A DNA stretch of 64,000 nt from Cognatiluteimonas weifangensis (lineage in GTDB: Bacteria; Pseudomonadota; Gammaproteobacteria; Xanthomonadales; Xanthomonadaceae). The notes beneath the pieces are model-generated. The model ran no database searches. It was not told the origin of the DNA and saw only the letters and a program-made list of their open reading frames with translations. Where the stretch lies: NCBI RefSeq assembly GCF_003416885.1, contig NZ_QVPD01000003.1, forward strand, positions 62,001 to 126,000, given 5' to 3'. Below, piece after piece: positions 38,401 to 46,433 of this stretch. Position 1 is the first letter of the stretch; each line of letters opens with the position of its first letter. The translations under genes were made by a program, and so were the position numbers.

Positions 38401-38848
38401 CAGCGCGGCGGATGCGGCGAGGCCGCTGGTCGAATTCCACGACGACAAGGATCTCGGCATCGGTCCGTATCCGCGCCCTCTCCTGGCGCCCGACGCCGCG
38501 ATCGACGCATTGCGCGCGCTGCTGGCGCTGCGTGCCGACGGCCTGCGCCGGCCGCTGGCGTTCGCGCCGTACAGCGCGTGGGAACTGTTCCAGGCCGACG
38601 ACCCCGTGCGCGGTGCGCGCGCCGCCGCCGCGCGCTGGCGCGGCAGTGCGCGCAGCTGGGCCGAGGGCGACGGCGACGCGCTGCGGCTGGCGCTGCGCGG
38701 CCGCGATCCGTTCGCCGATGCCGCCTCGCTGCAGGCCTTCGCCGCGATCGCATTCGCCGTCTACGGCACGGTGCTGCACGGCCAGCCCGCCACCGCGCCC
38801 GACGGCCTCGCGCCGCCCGCAGCCGACGCCGCGGAGGACGCCGCATGA
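35405..38848 (+). CDS. recC: Exodeoxyribonuclease V gamma subunit (RecC)
   Basis: RecC is the Chi-recognition scaffold of RecBCD. 1147 residues from the ATG at 35405, the usual length. Family stretches include FRLYHSNALDVLAGLLAETL, TIVIPQAAMRRWLQATLAARHGIAANLEFLPPGEFV near the start, FHACHTRLRELQVLHDRL, and VSFARMVPLRLLPFRAICLLGMNDGDFPRRDP. The dead-helicase organisation is as in E. coli, with no intact Walker A. The stop overlaps recB as ATGA. Confidence 0.94.
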   Translation: MPAPPDFRLYHSNALDVLAGLLAETLRTPVPGRPLLAPDTIVIPQAAMRRWLQATLAARHGIAANLEFLPPGEFVARALAANPAPGADPAGEELDADSLHWRLYAALRDPALRARPALAQLAAYLDGADPLKPWTLAGELAGVFGKYQAWRRDWLLRWEAGADPDDPQAILWRAVAAGRDHRARRIQDYLARFDDPAGAVPVGLPPRLFVFATLNVSPDVLRVLATQARAGTLHFYLPTPTQEYWGDLQSPGARLRAGVAAGDDPAGAAAAENPLLRDWGAAGRDFMALLGSYEVVHPAGDIPAYADPEAATGAALAAGGLRDSLLHRLQADLFHRRAQPSGAPRGEVDGNDPSLQFHACHTRLRELQVLHDRLRALLEDDRFDPSLQPREIAVLAPDIDPYVPYLDAVFGGHGRGEGASGPTIPWAVADASPLAGEPLAAAFLRLLALPVSRFGLEETLDLLASPPLAEAAGLDAAAFERLHGWLHAAGARWGLDAAHRARRGAPEDDAYTWQFALDRLLLGHASGDAAEIAGTAQHVAPWPELEGSALDALDVLLRLLRVLARSQRALGEALPPARWRERLLGLLDALLPRPPATKHAERALDRLRALIDAFAADAARAGFDTPVPGEVVRAHFAAALGAADTRAPLLTGGVSFARMVPLRLLPFRAICLLGMNDGDFPRRDPAAGLNRLTAELGTDRRRPGDRSTRDDDRYLFLQLFGAAQDVFYVSWLGADPRDGSAREPSAVVAELLAAAADYHVAAEDPQRAEHKAAIAEALVLRHPLQPFAPAAFGSEDPRQFSYRQHWHPAAGRLSGARTPLAPWMDATAALAPPPAAETELSLDALRRFLLAPAEQFLRQRLGLRLPQLDAAGEDVEPLQAPGRGLERHQLQRAVFDALLAGDDAAALHPALRARGLLPSGPLGRRALADVLAEVQPYAQRFAQWRGAAPSQSLPLEVEIDGLRLHGRLADAWPQGLARLRFGERNGPSAIRHGLDWLLASAADAARPLVEFHDDKDLGIGPYPRPLLAPDAAIDALRALLALRADGLRRPLAFAPYSAWELFQADDPVRGARAAAARWRGSARSWAEGDGDALRLALRGRDPFADAASLQAFAAIAFAVYGTVLHGQPATAPDGLAPPAADAAEDAA

Positions 38849-41800
38849 ACGCCGCGCCCGTTCGCGATCCTTACCTGGAGCTGCCGCTGGACGGCGTGCG
38901 CCTGATCGAAGCCTCCGCCGGCACCGGCAAGACCTTCACCCTGGCCACGCTGGTCGTGCGGCTGGTGGTCGAGCGCGGCCTGCGCGTGGGCCAGGTGCTC
39001 GCCGTGACCTTCACCGAGGCGGCCACGCAGGAATTGCGCAAGCGCATCCGCGAGCGCCTGCTGCTGGCGCTGGAGCTGGTCGATGCGCCGGCGAGCGACG
39101 ACGACAGCGCCGAGGTCGCGCTGACGCGCGCGATCCTGCACGCGCACCGCGCCCGCAGCGGCGAAAGCGAGGCTGCGTTGCGGCGCCGGCTGCGGCAGGC
39201 CGCGCTGGAAGTCGACCTCGCCGCGATCTTCACCATCCACGGCTTCTGCGCGCGCGTGCTGCGCGAGCACGCGCTGGAGAGCGGGCAGGGATTCGACCCG
39301 CCGACCCTGCTGGCCAACGACCGCGACCTGCGCGCGGAACTGGCCGCCGACCTGTGGCGCGCGCACGGCCGCGACGCGGCCGGCGCCGACGACCTCGCCG
39401 CGCTGTGGAAGACCGGCCCGGCCGCGCTGGCCGACGACCTGCGCGCGCTGCTGCACGAGCCGCGGCTGCTGCCGCCGGACGCGCCGCTGCCGGCGGACCC
39501 GGCGCCCGCGCTCTCGGCTGCCGCCGACAAGCTGATTGCCGCGATCGACGTCCACGCCGCCGACGCACAGGCCCTGATCGCGCAGGCGTTCGACCGCAAG
39601 ATCCTGCATGGCGGCCGGGTCAGGCGCCCCAGTTTCGACAAGGCTTTCGCGGAGTTGCAGGCGGGGTGCGAGGCCCGCCACTGGCCGCGGGGCGACAAGC
39701 TCCACCTGGACAAGCTGCACCCCGTGCGCCTGCAAACCTTCTGCCACGACGACAAGCGCGACCAGGTGCCCTCGTCGCCGCTGTTCGAAGCGTTCGCGGC
39801 CTGGTGCGCGGCCGACGATGCCGTGCAGGCGTACCAGGCCCGCCGCCGCGTGGCTCTGCTGCACCGCATCCGCGACGACGCCCGCGTGCGCCTGGCCGCG
39901 CTCAAGCGCCAGCGCCGGGTGCAGACCTACGACGACCTGATCGACGGCGTCGCCGACGCGCTCGACGGCCCGCGCGGCGATGCGCTCGCGCGCGGCCTGC
40001 GCAAGCAGTACGCGGCCGCCCTGGTCGACGAGTTCCAGGACACCGACGCGCGCCAGTGGAAGATCTTCGATCGCGTGTTCGGAGCGGCGGCGCCGCAGCA
40101 TGGCAGCGATCCTGACGGACCGGCCGAGGGGCCCAGCCCACCGGCGCTGGAAAGCGCACGCACCGATGGCTCGCGAACGCGCTTTCTCGCCCTGATCGGC
40201 GACCCCAAGCAGGCGATCTACGGCTTCCGCGGCGGCGACGTGCACGCCTATCTCGCCGCGGGCCGCCTTGCGGCGCACGCGCCGGCGCTGTCGCACAACT
40301 TCCGTTCGCGGCCGTCGCTGCTGGCCGCCATCGAAGCGCTGTACGCGCAGGCCGGCGAGGCCGCGTTCGTGGATCCGCGCATCGAGTTCCATCCGGTGGT
40401 CGCCGGCGGCAAGCGCAGCGATGCGGACTTCCTGCGCGACGGCGCGCCGGCGCCCGCGCTCACGCTGTGGCAGGCGCCGGCACCGAACCAGCGGGATGCG
40501 AAGGGCCACGCCAAGCCCTGGAGCGCCGACGAGTCGCGCGCGCTCGCCACCACCGCCTGCGTGGCCGCGATCCACGGCGTGCTGCGCGCGGCGCGCGACG
40601 GCCGCGCCCGCCTCGACGGCGCCCCGGTGCAGCCGGGCGACATCGCGGTACTGGTGCGCACGCATCACGAGGCATCCCGCATCCAGCAGGCGCTGGCCGA
40701 GGTCGGCATCCCCGCAGTCGCGGCCGGCAAGCTGAGCCTGTTCGCCACCGGCGAGGCGCGCGAACTGCACACGCTGCTGCTGGCCCTGCTGCAAGGCGGC
40801 GACGACGGCCGCCTGCGCGCGGCGCTGGCCACCGTGCTGGTCGGCGAGGATGCCGCCGCCATCGACGCGCTGGACCGACCCGGCGACCTGTCGGGCGGCG
40901 AGGCGCACCGCGAGTGGCAGCGCAAGGCGCTGGCCTGGCGTGAACGCCTGCTGCGCGGCGGTCCGCTGGCGCTGGTCGGCGAGCTGTGCGCCGCGCACGC
41001 GCCGCGCCTGCTCGGCCTGGTCGACGGCGAGCGCCGGGTCAGCAACTACCTGCAGCTGGCCGAGGCGCTGCAGGTAGCGCAGGCGCAGGCGTTGGGCCTG
41101 CACGGCCTGGTCGACTGGCTGGGCCGGCGCATCGCGCAGGCCGATCCCGACGACGAAACCCAGCTGCTGCGCCTGGAATCCGACGCGCGCCGCGTGCAGA
41201 TCGTCACCCTGCACAAGAGCAAGGGCCTGGAATATCCGCTGGTGTTCCTGCCGTTCGCCGGCATCGGCCGCAACGAGCCGACGCCGGGCCGGCATTGCGT
41301 GGCCCACCACGAAGCCAATGTGCGCCGCCTGCACTGGAACATCCCCCTGCCCGAAGCGGAATGGGAAAACGCGAAAGCAGCGTGGAAGATCGAGCAGCAT
41401 GCCGAAGACGCGCGCCTGCTGTACGTGGGCATGACCCGCGCCCGGCACGCGCTGTGGATCGCCAGCGGCCCGTTCTTCAACCACGACAAGGCGGCGCTGG
41501 CGCCGCTGCTGCGCGACCGCGACGCGCTCGCCGCGGTGCCGGGCATCGTCCTCGACGCCGTCGCGCCGCCCGCCGACCTGCCGCGGCTGCCGCCCGAGTC
41601 CGACGCCGCGGTGCCGCCGGCGCGCGTCGCCGCGCGCGCGCTGGCGCACGACTGGTGGGTCTACAGCTTTACCCAGCTGTCCAGCGCCGAGGCCGGCGAC
41701 GATCCGTCCGCGGCCGCCACGCTGCCCGCACCCGGCGGCCGCGACGAACTGGCCGCGCCCGACGATGGTGCGGCCGACGACGTCCGCGACATCTCCGCTG

Positions 41801-42636
41801 CCGCGGCGACCGACGCCGCCTTCGACCCGCGCTTTGCTGGCCCGCGCTTCGGCGTCGCCCTGCACGCCGCGCTGGAGCACGCCGATTTCGCCGCCTGGCG
41901 CGGTTGGCAACCGGGCGAGGACGCGCCGGCCGGCGAAGCCCGCACCATCGCCGCCGCGCTGCGCGCGGAAGGCTACGCCGCCGACGTGCTCGACGCCGGC
42001 AGCGCCCTGGTCACGCAGCTGGTCGGCCACACCCTGCGCGTCGCGCTGCCGGAAGGCGTGCGGTTGTGCGAGCTGCCTCCCGATGCGCGCCGCCCCGAAA
42101 TCGAATTCCAGTTCGCCCTGCAGCCCACCCGCGTCGACGCCCTGCTGCAACTGCTGCACGCGCACGGCGTGCTGCGCGAGCGCCGCGGCTTCGGCCTGCG
42201 GCAGCGGCTGGAAGGGCTGATGACCGGCCTGATCGACCTCACTTACGTGCACGCCGGCAAGTGGTACGTGCTCGACTACAAGTCCAACCGCCTGCCGCGC
42301 TACGACGCCGCCGCGCTGGACGAGGCGATGGCGCACAGCGAGTACGACCTGCAGGCGCTGATCTACACCCTCGCGTTGCACCGCTGGCTGCGCTTCCGCC
42401 TGGGCGACGCCGGCGCCGGCGGCGGCTACGACTACGCCCGCGATTTCGGCGGCATCCGCTACCTGTTCTGCCGCGGGCTGGACCTGCACGCCGCCGCGCC
42501 CGCGCCCGGTGTGCATGCGCAGCGCTTCGCGCCGGAGCTGATCCATGCCCTCGACGCGTTGTTCGCCGGCGAACCCGGCCCCCGGCCGCGCGATCGCGAC
42601 GCCGGCATGCGGAAGCGCGCGGAGGCACCGGCATGA
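38845..42636 (+). CDS. recB: Exodeoxyribonuclease V beta subunit (RecB helicase-nuclease)
   Basis: 1263 residues. UvrD-type helicase with Walker A EASAGTGKTFTLATL near the N-terminus, motif II in VDEFQDTDARQWKIF, motif III LIGDPKQAIYGFRGGD, motif IV HNFRSRP, motif V TLHKSKGLEYPLVFLPF and motif VI LLYVGMTRARHALWI. The C-terminal nuclease domain has FGVALHAALEHADF, GLMTGLIDLTYVHAGKWYVLDYKSNRLP (catalytic Asp/Lys) and an ending in the expected Tyr-rich helix. Joined by ATGA overlaps to recC before and recD after. Confidence 0.96.
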   Translation: MNAAPVRDPYLELPLDGVRLIEASAGTGKTFTLATLVVRLVVERGLRVGQVLAVTFTEAATQELRKRIRERLLLALELVDAPASDDDSAEVALTRAILHAHRARSGESEAALRRRLRQAALEVDLAAIFTIHGFCARVLREHALESGQGFDPPTLLANDRDLRAELAADLWRAHGRDAAGADDLAALWKTGPAALADDLRALLHEPRLLPPDAPLPADPAPALSAAADKLIAAIDVHAADAQALIAQAFDRKILHGGRVRRPSFDKAFAELQAGCEARHWPRGDKLHLDKLHPVRLQTFCHDDKRDQVPSSPLFEAFAAWCAADDAVQAYQARRRVALLHRIRDDARVRLAALKRQRRVQTYDDLIDGVADALDGPRGDALARGLRKQYAAALVDEFQDTDARQWKIFDRVFGAAAPQHGSDPDGPAEGPSPPALESARTDGSRTRFLALIGDPKQAIYGFRGGDVHAYLAAGRLAAHAPALSHNFRSRPSLLAAIEALYAQAGEAAFVDPRIEFHPVVAGGKRSDADFLRDGAPAPALTLWQAPAPNQRDAKGHAKPWSADESRALATTACVAAIHGVLRAARDGRARLDGAPVQPGDIAVLVRTHHEASRIQQALAEVGIPAVAAGKLSLFATGEARELHTLLLALLQGGDDGRLRAALATVLVGEDAAAIDALDRPGDLSGGEAHREWQRKALAWRERLLRGGPLALVGELCAAHAPRLLGLVDGERRVSNYLQLAEALQVAQAQALGLHGLVDWLGRRIAQADPDDETQLLRLESDARRVQIVTLHKSKGLEYPLVFLPFAGIGRNEPTPGRHCVAHHEANVRRLHWNIPLPEAEWENAKAAWKIEQHAEDARLLYVGMTRARHALWIASGPFFNHDKAALAPLLRDRDALAAVPGIVLDAVAPPADLPRLPPESDAAVPPARVAARALAHDWWVYSFTQLSSAEAGDDPSAAATLPAPGGRDELAAPDDGAADDVRDISAAAATDAAFDPRFAGPRFGVALHAALEHADFAAWRGWQPGEDAPAGEARTIAAALRAEGYAADVLDAGSALVTQLVGHTLRVALPEGVRLCELPPDARRPEIEFQFALQPTRVDALLQLLHAHGVLRERRGFGLRQRLEGLMTGLIDLTYVHAGKWYVLDYKSNRLPRYDAAALDEAMAHSEYDLQALIYTLALHRWLRFRLGDAGAGGGYDYARDFGGIRYLFCRGLDLHAAAPAPGVHAQRFAPELIHALDALFAGEPGPRPRDRDAGMRKRAEAPA

Positions 42637-44477
42637 CCGCCACGCCGCTGCTCGACGCCCTGTGGCACGCCGGCGCCTTGCGCACGCTCGATCACGCGCT
42701 GGCGCAAAGCCTGCGCCGGCTCGACCCCGACACGCCCGATGCCGTGCTCGCCGCCGCCGCGCTGGCCTCGCTCGCCGTTGCCCAGGGCCACGCCGGCTTC
42801 GATCCGGCGTCGCCGCAGGGGCTCGTCGACAACCCCCGCGACCTGCCCTGGCCCGCCGCCGACGCCTGGCAACGGCAACTCGCCGCCTCGCGCTGGGTCG
42901 CCACGCCCGGCGACGCCGCGGAAACCTCCGACGCCGGCCGCCCGCTGGTGTGGGAAGGCGCGCCCGGCCTGCTGTACCTGCGCCGCTACCGTGAGTACGA
43001 GCGCCGCCTCGCCGCCGGCCTGCGGCGCATCGGCGCGCACCCGCCCGCGGCCGCCGGCAGCGACGCGCTCGCTCCACTGACCGCCCGACTGTTCCCGCAG
43101 GCCGCGGACGGCGAGGACCGCCAGGCCGCCGCGGCCGCCCTCGCCCTGCGCCATGCGCTGCTGCTCGTCACCGGCGGCCCGGGCACCGGCAAGACCACCA
43201 CCATCGCGCGCCTGCTGGTCCTGCTGGCCGCGCAGGCGCGCCAGGCCGGACGCGCCGCGCCGCGCATCGCGCTGGCCGCGCCCACCGGCCGCGCCGCCGA
43301 GCGCATGGCCGAAAGCGTGCGCAACGCCCTGCAAGCGCTGCCCGCGCAAGGCATCGACGCGACCCTCGTCGGCGCCCTGCCCACCACCGGCACCACCCTG
43401 CACCGCCTGCTCGGCACCATCCCCGACAGCCCGCGCTTCCGCCACGACGCCGACAACCCGCTGCCGCACGACGTGGTGGTGGTCGACGAAGCCTCGATGA
43501 TCGACCTGCCGCTGATGGCCAAGCTGGTCGAAGCCGTGCCCGACGGCGCGCGCCTGGTGCTGCTCGGCGACCCCGACCAGCTGCCCTCGGTGGAAGCCGG
43601 CGACGTCCTCAGCGGCATCCTCCGCGCCGCGGGCGCGGACGCCTTCCCCGGCCGCCGCGTCCACCTGCAACGCGGCTGGCGCCAGCACGACGCGCTGCAG
43701 CTCGCGCCGCTCGCCGCCGCCGTGCGCGACGGCGACAGCGCCGCGGCACTGGCGCTGCTGCGCGGCGGCACGCTCTCCAGCGTCCACTTCCACCCGGGGC
43801 TGGCCGACCCCTTGCAGGGTCGCGGCCCGCAGCCCCACCGCGAGCGCCTGCTCGCGCACTGGCGCGCGCTGGCCGCTGCCGACAGCCCGGCGCAGGCGCT
43901 GGCGCTGGCCGCGCACCTGCGCCTGCTCACCGCCGTGCGCGACGGCCCGCAGGGCGCGCGCACCCTCAACGCCCGCATCGAAACCCTGCTCGCCCAGAGC
44001 GGCAGCCACGGCCCGCGCCGCGGCGCCGGCTACGGCCCGGCCGCCAGCCCGCATTTCCACGGCCGCCTGCTGCTGATCACCGAAAACAGCTACCGCCACC
44101 GCCTGTTCAACGGCGACATCGGCATCTGCTTCCGCGACGCCGACGGCAGCGTCATGGCCTGGTTCCCCGGCGACACGCCCGACGCCCCGCGCGCCTTCCA
44201 CCCCGCCGCGCTGCCCGCGCACGACAGCGCCTTCGCCATGACCGTGCACAAGGCCCAGGGCTCGGAGTTCGACGAGGTCTGGCTGCTGCTGCCCGCGCAC
44301 GACAGCCGCGTGCTCTCGCGCGAGCTGGTCTACACCGCGATCACCCGCGCGCGGCGCGAGCTGCATGTGGCGGGGAGCGCGGAGGTCATCGCCGCCGCGC
44401 TGGGGCGGCACGCGAGCCGGTGGTCGGGGTTGGGGTGGCGGTTGGGCGAATCCCATGTTGTTCTCGACGGGGATTGA
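42633..44477 (+). CDS. recD: Exodeoxyribonuclease V alpha subunit (RecD)
   Basis: 614 residues, 5'-3' helicase of the RecBCD complex. Walker A VTGGPGTGKTTTIARLL, motif II VVVDEASMIDLPLM, motif III LLGDPDQLPSVEAG and the C-terminal motif VI region TVHKAQGSEFDEVWLLLP...VYTAITRARRELHV are all intact. The stop codon (44475-44477) falls inside a short tRNA-Phe-like sequence that begins at 44469, so the last codons (GVVLDGD-like tail) may have been altered by an insertion there. Confidence 0.95.
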   Translation: MTATPLLDALWHAGALRTLDHALAQSLRRLDPDTPDAVLAAAALASLAVAQGHAGFDPASPQGLVDNPRDLPWPAADAWQRQLAASRWVATPGDAAETSDAGRPLVWEGAPGLLYLRRYREYERRLAAGLRRIGAHPPAAAGSDALAPLTARLFPQAADGEDRQAAAAALALRHALLLVTGGPGTGKTTTIARLLVLLAAQARQAGRAAPRIALAAPTGRAAERMAESVRNALQALPAQGIDATLVGALPTTGTTLHRLLGTIPDSPRFRHDADNPLPHDVVVVDEASMIDLPLMAKLVEAVPDGARLVLLGDPDQLPSVEAGDVLSGILRAAGADAFPGRRVHLQRGWRQHDALQLAPLAAAVRDGDSAAALALLRGGTLSSVHFHPGLADPLQGRGPQPHRERLLAHWRALAAADSPAQALALAAHLRLLTAVRDGPQGARTLNARIETLLAQSGSHGPRRGAGYGPAASPHFHGRLLLITENSYRHRLFNGDIGICFRDADGSVMAWFPGDTPDAPRAFHPAALPAHDSAFAMTVHKAQGSEFDEVWLLLPAHDSRVLSRELVYTAITRARRELHVAGSAEVIAAALGRHASRWSGLGWRLGESHVVLDGD

Positions 44478-44517
44478 AAATCCTCGTGTCGGAGGTTTGA
44501 TCTCTGCTAGGTCACTA
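44469..44517 (+). other. Decayed 3' half of a tRNA-Phe gene (possible att remnant)
   Basis: The stretch begins with the arm GGGGATTGAAAATCCTC: stem GGGGA/TCCTC around loop TTGAAAA with anticodon GAA at 44476-44478. GTGTC follows as a variable loop, then a T-arm-like part with TTTGATC in place of TTCGATY and an end ACTA in place of ACCA. From memory, the anticodon arm and variable region differ from bacterial tRNA-Phe at one base of 22. The T and acceptor parts have decayed and no 5' half exists; upstream is recD coding sequence. It cannot be a working tRNA. It looks like an integration scar at the edge of the A+T-richer insertion. Confidence 0.6.
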
Positions 44518-44559
44518 ACGGTGACTAAAGCAATTCAAGGCGTTATCGCGTGACCCAAG

Positions 44560-44589
44560 AGCCCGCACCAGTCGCGGGCTATTTGATTG
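44560..44589 (+). terminator. Terminator-like hairpin upstream of the deaminase gene
   Basis: AGCCCGC (44560-44566), loop ACCAGTC and GCGGGCT (44574-44580) form a 7-bp stem, followed by ATTTGATTG. The T-run is weak. It could be the old terminator of the tRNA, the end of recD transcription, or part of a small RNA in the deaminase leader. Confidence 0.5.
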
Positions 44590-44694
44590 TGACGTGATTG
44601 GGAAAGGGTGACTGCGGCACGGCGATCCGGTCACACACGCGTATGCGCTTGTCAAGGGCGTGATAAATTCGCGCGAGGATCACGGGGGGCGAGC

Positions 44695-46404
44695 ATGGGA
44701 CGCGACCTTACTTTAGGCATAGAAGAAGTCTATGCAGAGCGGCTTGATTTTTTGGTGGTGGCCCTGACCGGCCGCACCGGGAGCGGCTGCAGTACCACGG
44801 CCGAGGCGATGACTCGGTCAATTTCAGACCTGCCCGTTTCCACGGACGGACTAGCAGGCGCAGAACTAAGGAAGTTTAATATTTGTCATAACTTCCTGCG
44901 CGCGCAGTGGGTACCGTTCAAGGCAATTTCCGTTTCCACTGTGATTTTTAGCTTTTTGATCCTTGAAGAATGGGGTCAAATTGAAGATTTTTTCAAGAAG
45001 CAAAAACTTGAAGCTAGCATTGCAGCAATCAAAAGCGAATACCAACTGCTTCACGCAGAACCCACCTTCCCTGCATTTGAACAGCTGTCTGTGAAACATG
45101 ACCGGGCAGGATCGGTTTTAGCTTGGCAGTTTTATGAAAAACCCCTTAAGGACTCTGCAGATAGAATTAGAGCCGCCCTCGGGAACAAATATGCGCCTCT
45201 ATTTCAAACGTTGGGAGACAATATTCGACTGAGCGGATCGGCGATATCTTCGGTCGTCAATCCGTCAAAAGTCTTCGCTCTTATTACAAGAGTTAAGCGA
45301 ATTGTCAAAGCCGCGGGATTGTGGGATCGCGCAAACGGCACAAAGAGCACTAGAGTAGTGATTGATGCGGTTAGAAACCCTCTGGAACTCGTATATCTGC
45401 GGGACCAATTCGCCGCTTTTTTTGCAATCGCGGTGACATCGGATGACGAAGACCGCAAAGCCAGGTTAGCTAATTTGAGTATTCCAAAGCGGGATGTTGA
45501 CGCTCTAGACGTGCGCGAATACTCCAAGAAATCGCTCGGCAATTATGGAAATTTTGTCTCTCAGAACTTGCAGGAATGCATCCAAAAAGCTGACCTATTC
45601 TTCAGGAATCCCGGTAAGCCGGACGCGTTCGCTAGGACGCGGTTGATTCTGTATCGGCAGATTGTTCGTTACGTTGCTCTAATGCTTCGGCCGGGTTTGG
45701 TTACTCCGACTCCCGATGAACGTTGCATGCAGCTCGCATTTGTCGCAAAACTCAATAGCGGATGCATTTCCCGGCAGGTTGGAGCAGCAGTCTCTGATGC
45801 GCACTCGTCGATCAAGGCAGTCGGTTGGAATGATGTACCTAAAGGTCAGGTACCTTGCCTGCTAAGGGATGTTGGAACCCTGCTAAACAGTCACGATGCT
45901 TTGGCTTTCAGTGAATACGAGACCACCAATGTTGAGTTTCGGAGACATTTGTCCAAGAAGTTCGAACACGCAGGGCCCTTAAAGACAGCGCTTGGCTTGC
46001 CTTGCCCCTTTTGCTTCAAGGATGCATATAACACTGTTACAGACAAGGAGAATCAGGTTCACACAAGGTCACTGCATGCAGAGGAAAATGCTTTTCTTCA
46101 ATTAGCAAAGTATGGCAACAGCGGGATTGAGGGGGGCTTTCTCTATACCACTGCTAGCCCCTGTGAACTGTGCTCCAAAAAAGCTTTTCAGCTGGGCATT
46201 AGGGAGATTGTCTACGTTGACCCCTACCCGGGAATATCAACGACTCACGTCCTCAAATCGGGTCCAGAAGAAAATAGACCAATCTTGCGACTCTTCAGTG
46301 GCGCCGTTGGGAATGCCTATCATCGGCTTTATGAACCCATGCTGCCTATTAAAGACGAATATATGGCCCGACTCGCAGACGATCCGGCACCTACTCTTTT
46401 GTGA
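44695..46404 (+). CDS. avcD: Antiphage deoxycytidylate (dCTP/dCMP) deaminase, AvcD family
   Basis: 569 residues from the ATG at 44695 (GGGGGGC ribosome site); an earlier in-frame start at 44608 adds an Arg-rich, unlikely leader. An N-terminal P-loop kinase-like domain (VVALTGRTGSGCST, residues 21-34) has Cys32 where Walker A usually has Lys. The C-terminal dCMP-deaminase domain has the zinc and catalytic set: His461-Ala-Glu463 in LHAEENAF and Cys490/Cys493 in TTASPCELC. An extra CPFC pair lies upstream (near 436). This two-domain layout is that of phage-defence deaminases (AvcID; dCTP deaminase systems), which deplete dC nucleotides on infection. Codons are far richer in A/T than all neighbours, a sign of transfer. 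Confidence 0.85.
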   Translation: MGRDLTLGIEEVYAERLDFLVVALTGRTGSGCSTTAEAMTRSISDLPVSTDGLAGAELRKFNICHNFLRAQWVPFKAISVSTVIFSFLILEEWGQIEDFFKKQKLEASIAAIKSEYQLLHAEPTFPAFEQLSVKHDRAGSVLAWQFYEKPLKDSADRIRAALGNKYAPLFQTLGDNIRLSGSAISSVVNPSKVFALITRVKRIVKAAGLWDRANGTKSTRVVIDAVRNPLELVYLRDQFAAFFAIAVTSDDEDRKARLANLSIPKRDVDALDVREYSKKSLGNYGNFVSQNLQECIQKADLFFRNPGKPDAFARTRLILYRQIVRYVALMLRPGLVTPTPDERCMQLAFVAKLNSGCISRQVGAAVSDAHSSIKAVGWNDVPKGQVPCLLRDVGTLLNSHDALAFSEYETTNVEFRRHLSKKFEHAGPLKTALGLPCPFCFKDAYNTVTDKENQVHTRSLHAEENAFLQLAKYGNSGIEGGFLYTTASPCELCSKKAFQLGIREIVYVDPYPGISTTHVLKSGPEENRPILRLFSGAVGNAYHRLYEPMLPIKDEYMARLADDPAPTLL

Positions 46405-46433
46405 GCTTTGGGGGATGTCGAACAGGTGTCGCC

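Noticed and set aside
38761-43077. 1438-codon antisense frame opposite recB/recD
   Set aside because: Same artefact; the recC-recB-recD frames are continuous, overlap by ATGA and carry all helicase motifs.
44469-44517. A functional tRNA-Phe gene
   Set aside because: No D-arm or 5' acceptor half exists; the upstream bases are recD coding sequence, and the T-arm no longer pairs.
46411-46426. Possible right-hand direct repeat (GGGGAT...) matching the tRNA-like sequence at 44469
   Set aside because: Only about six bases match continuously; not enough for an att site.
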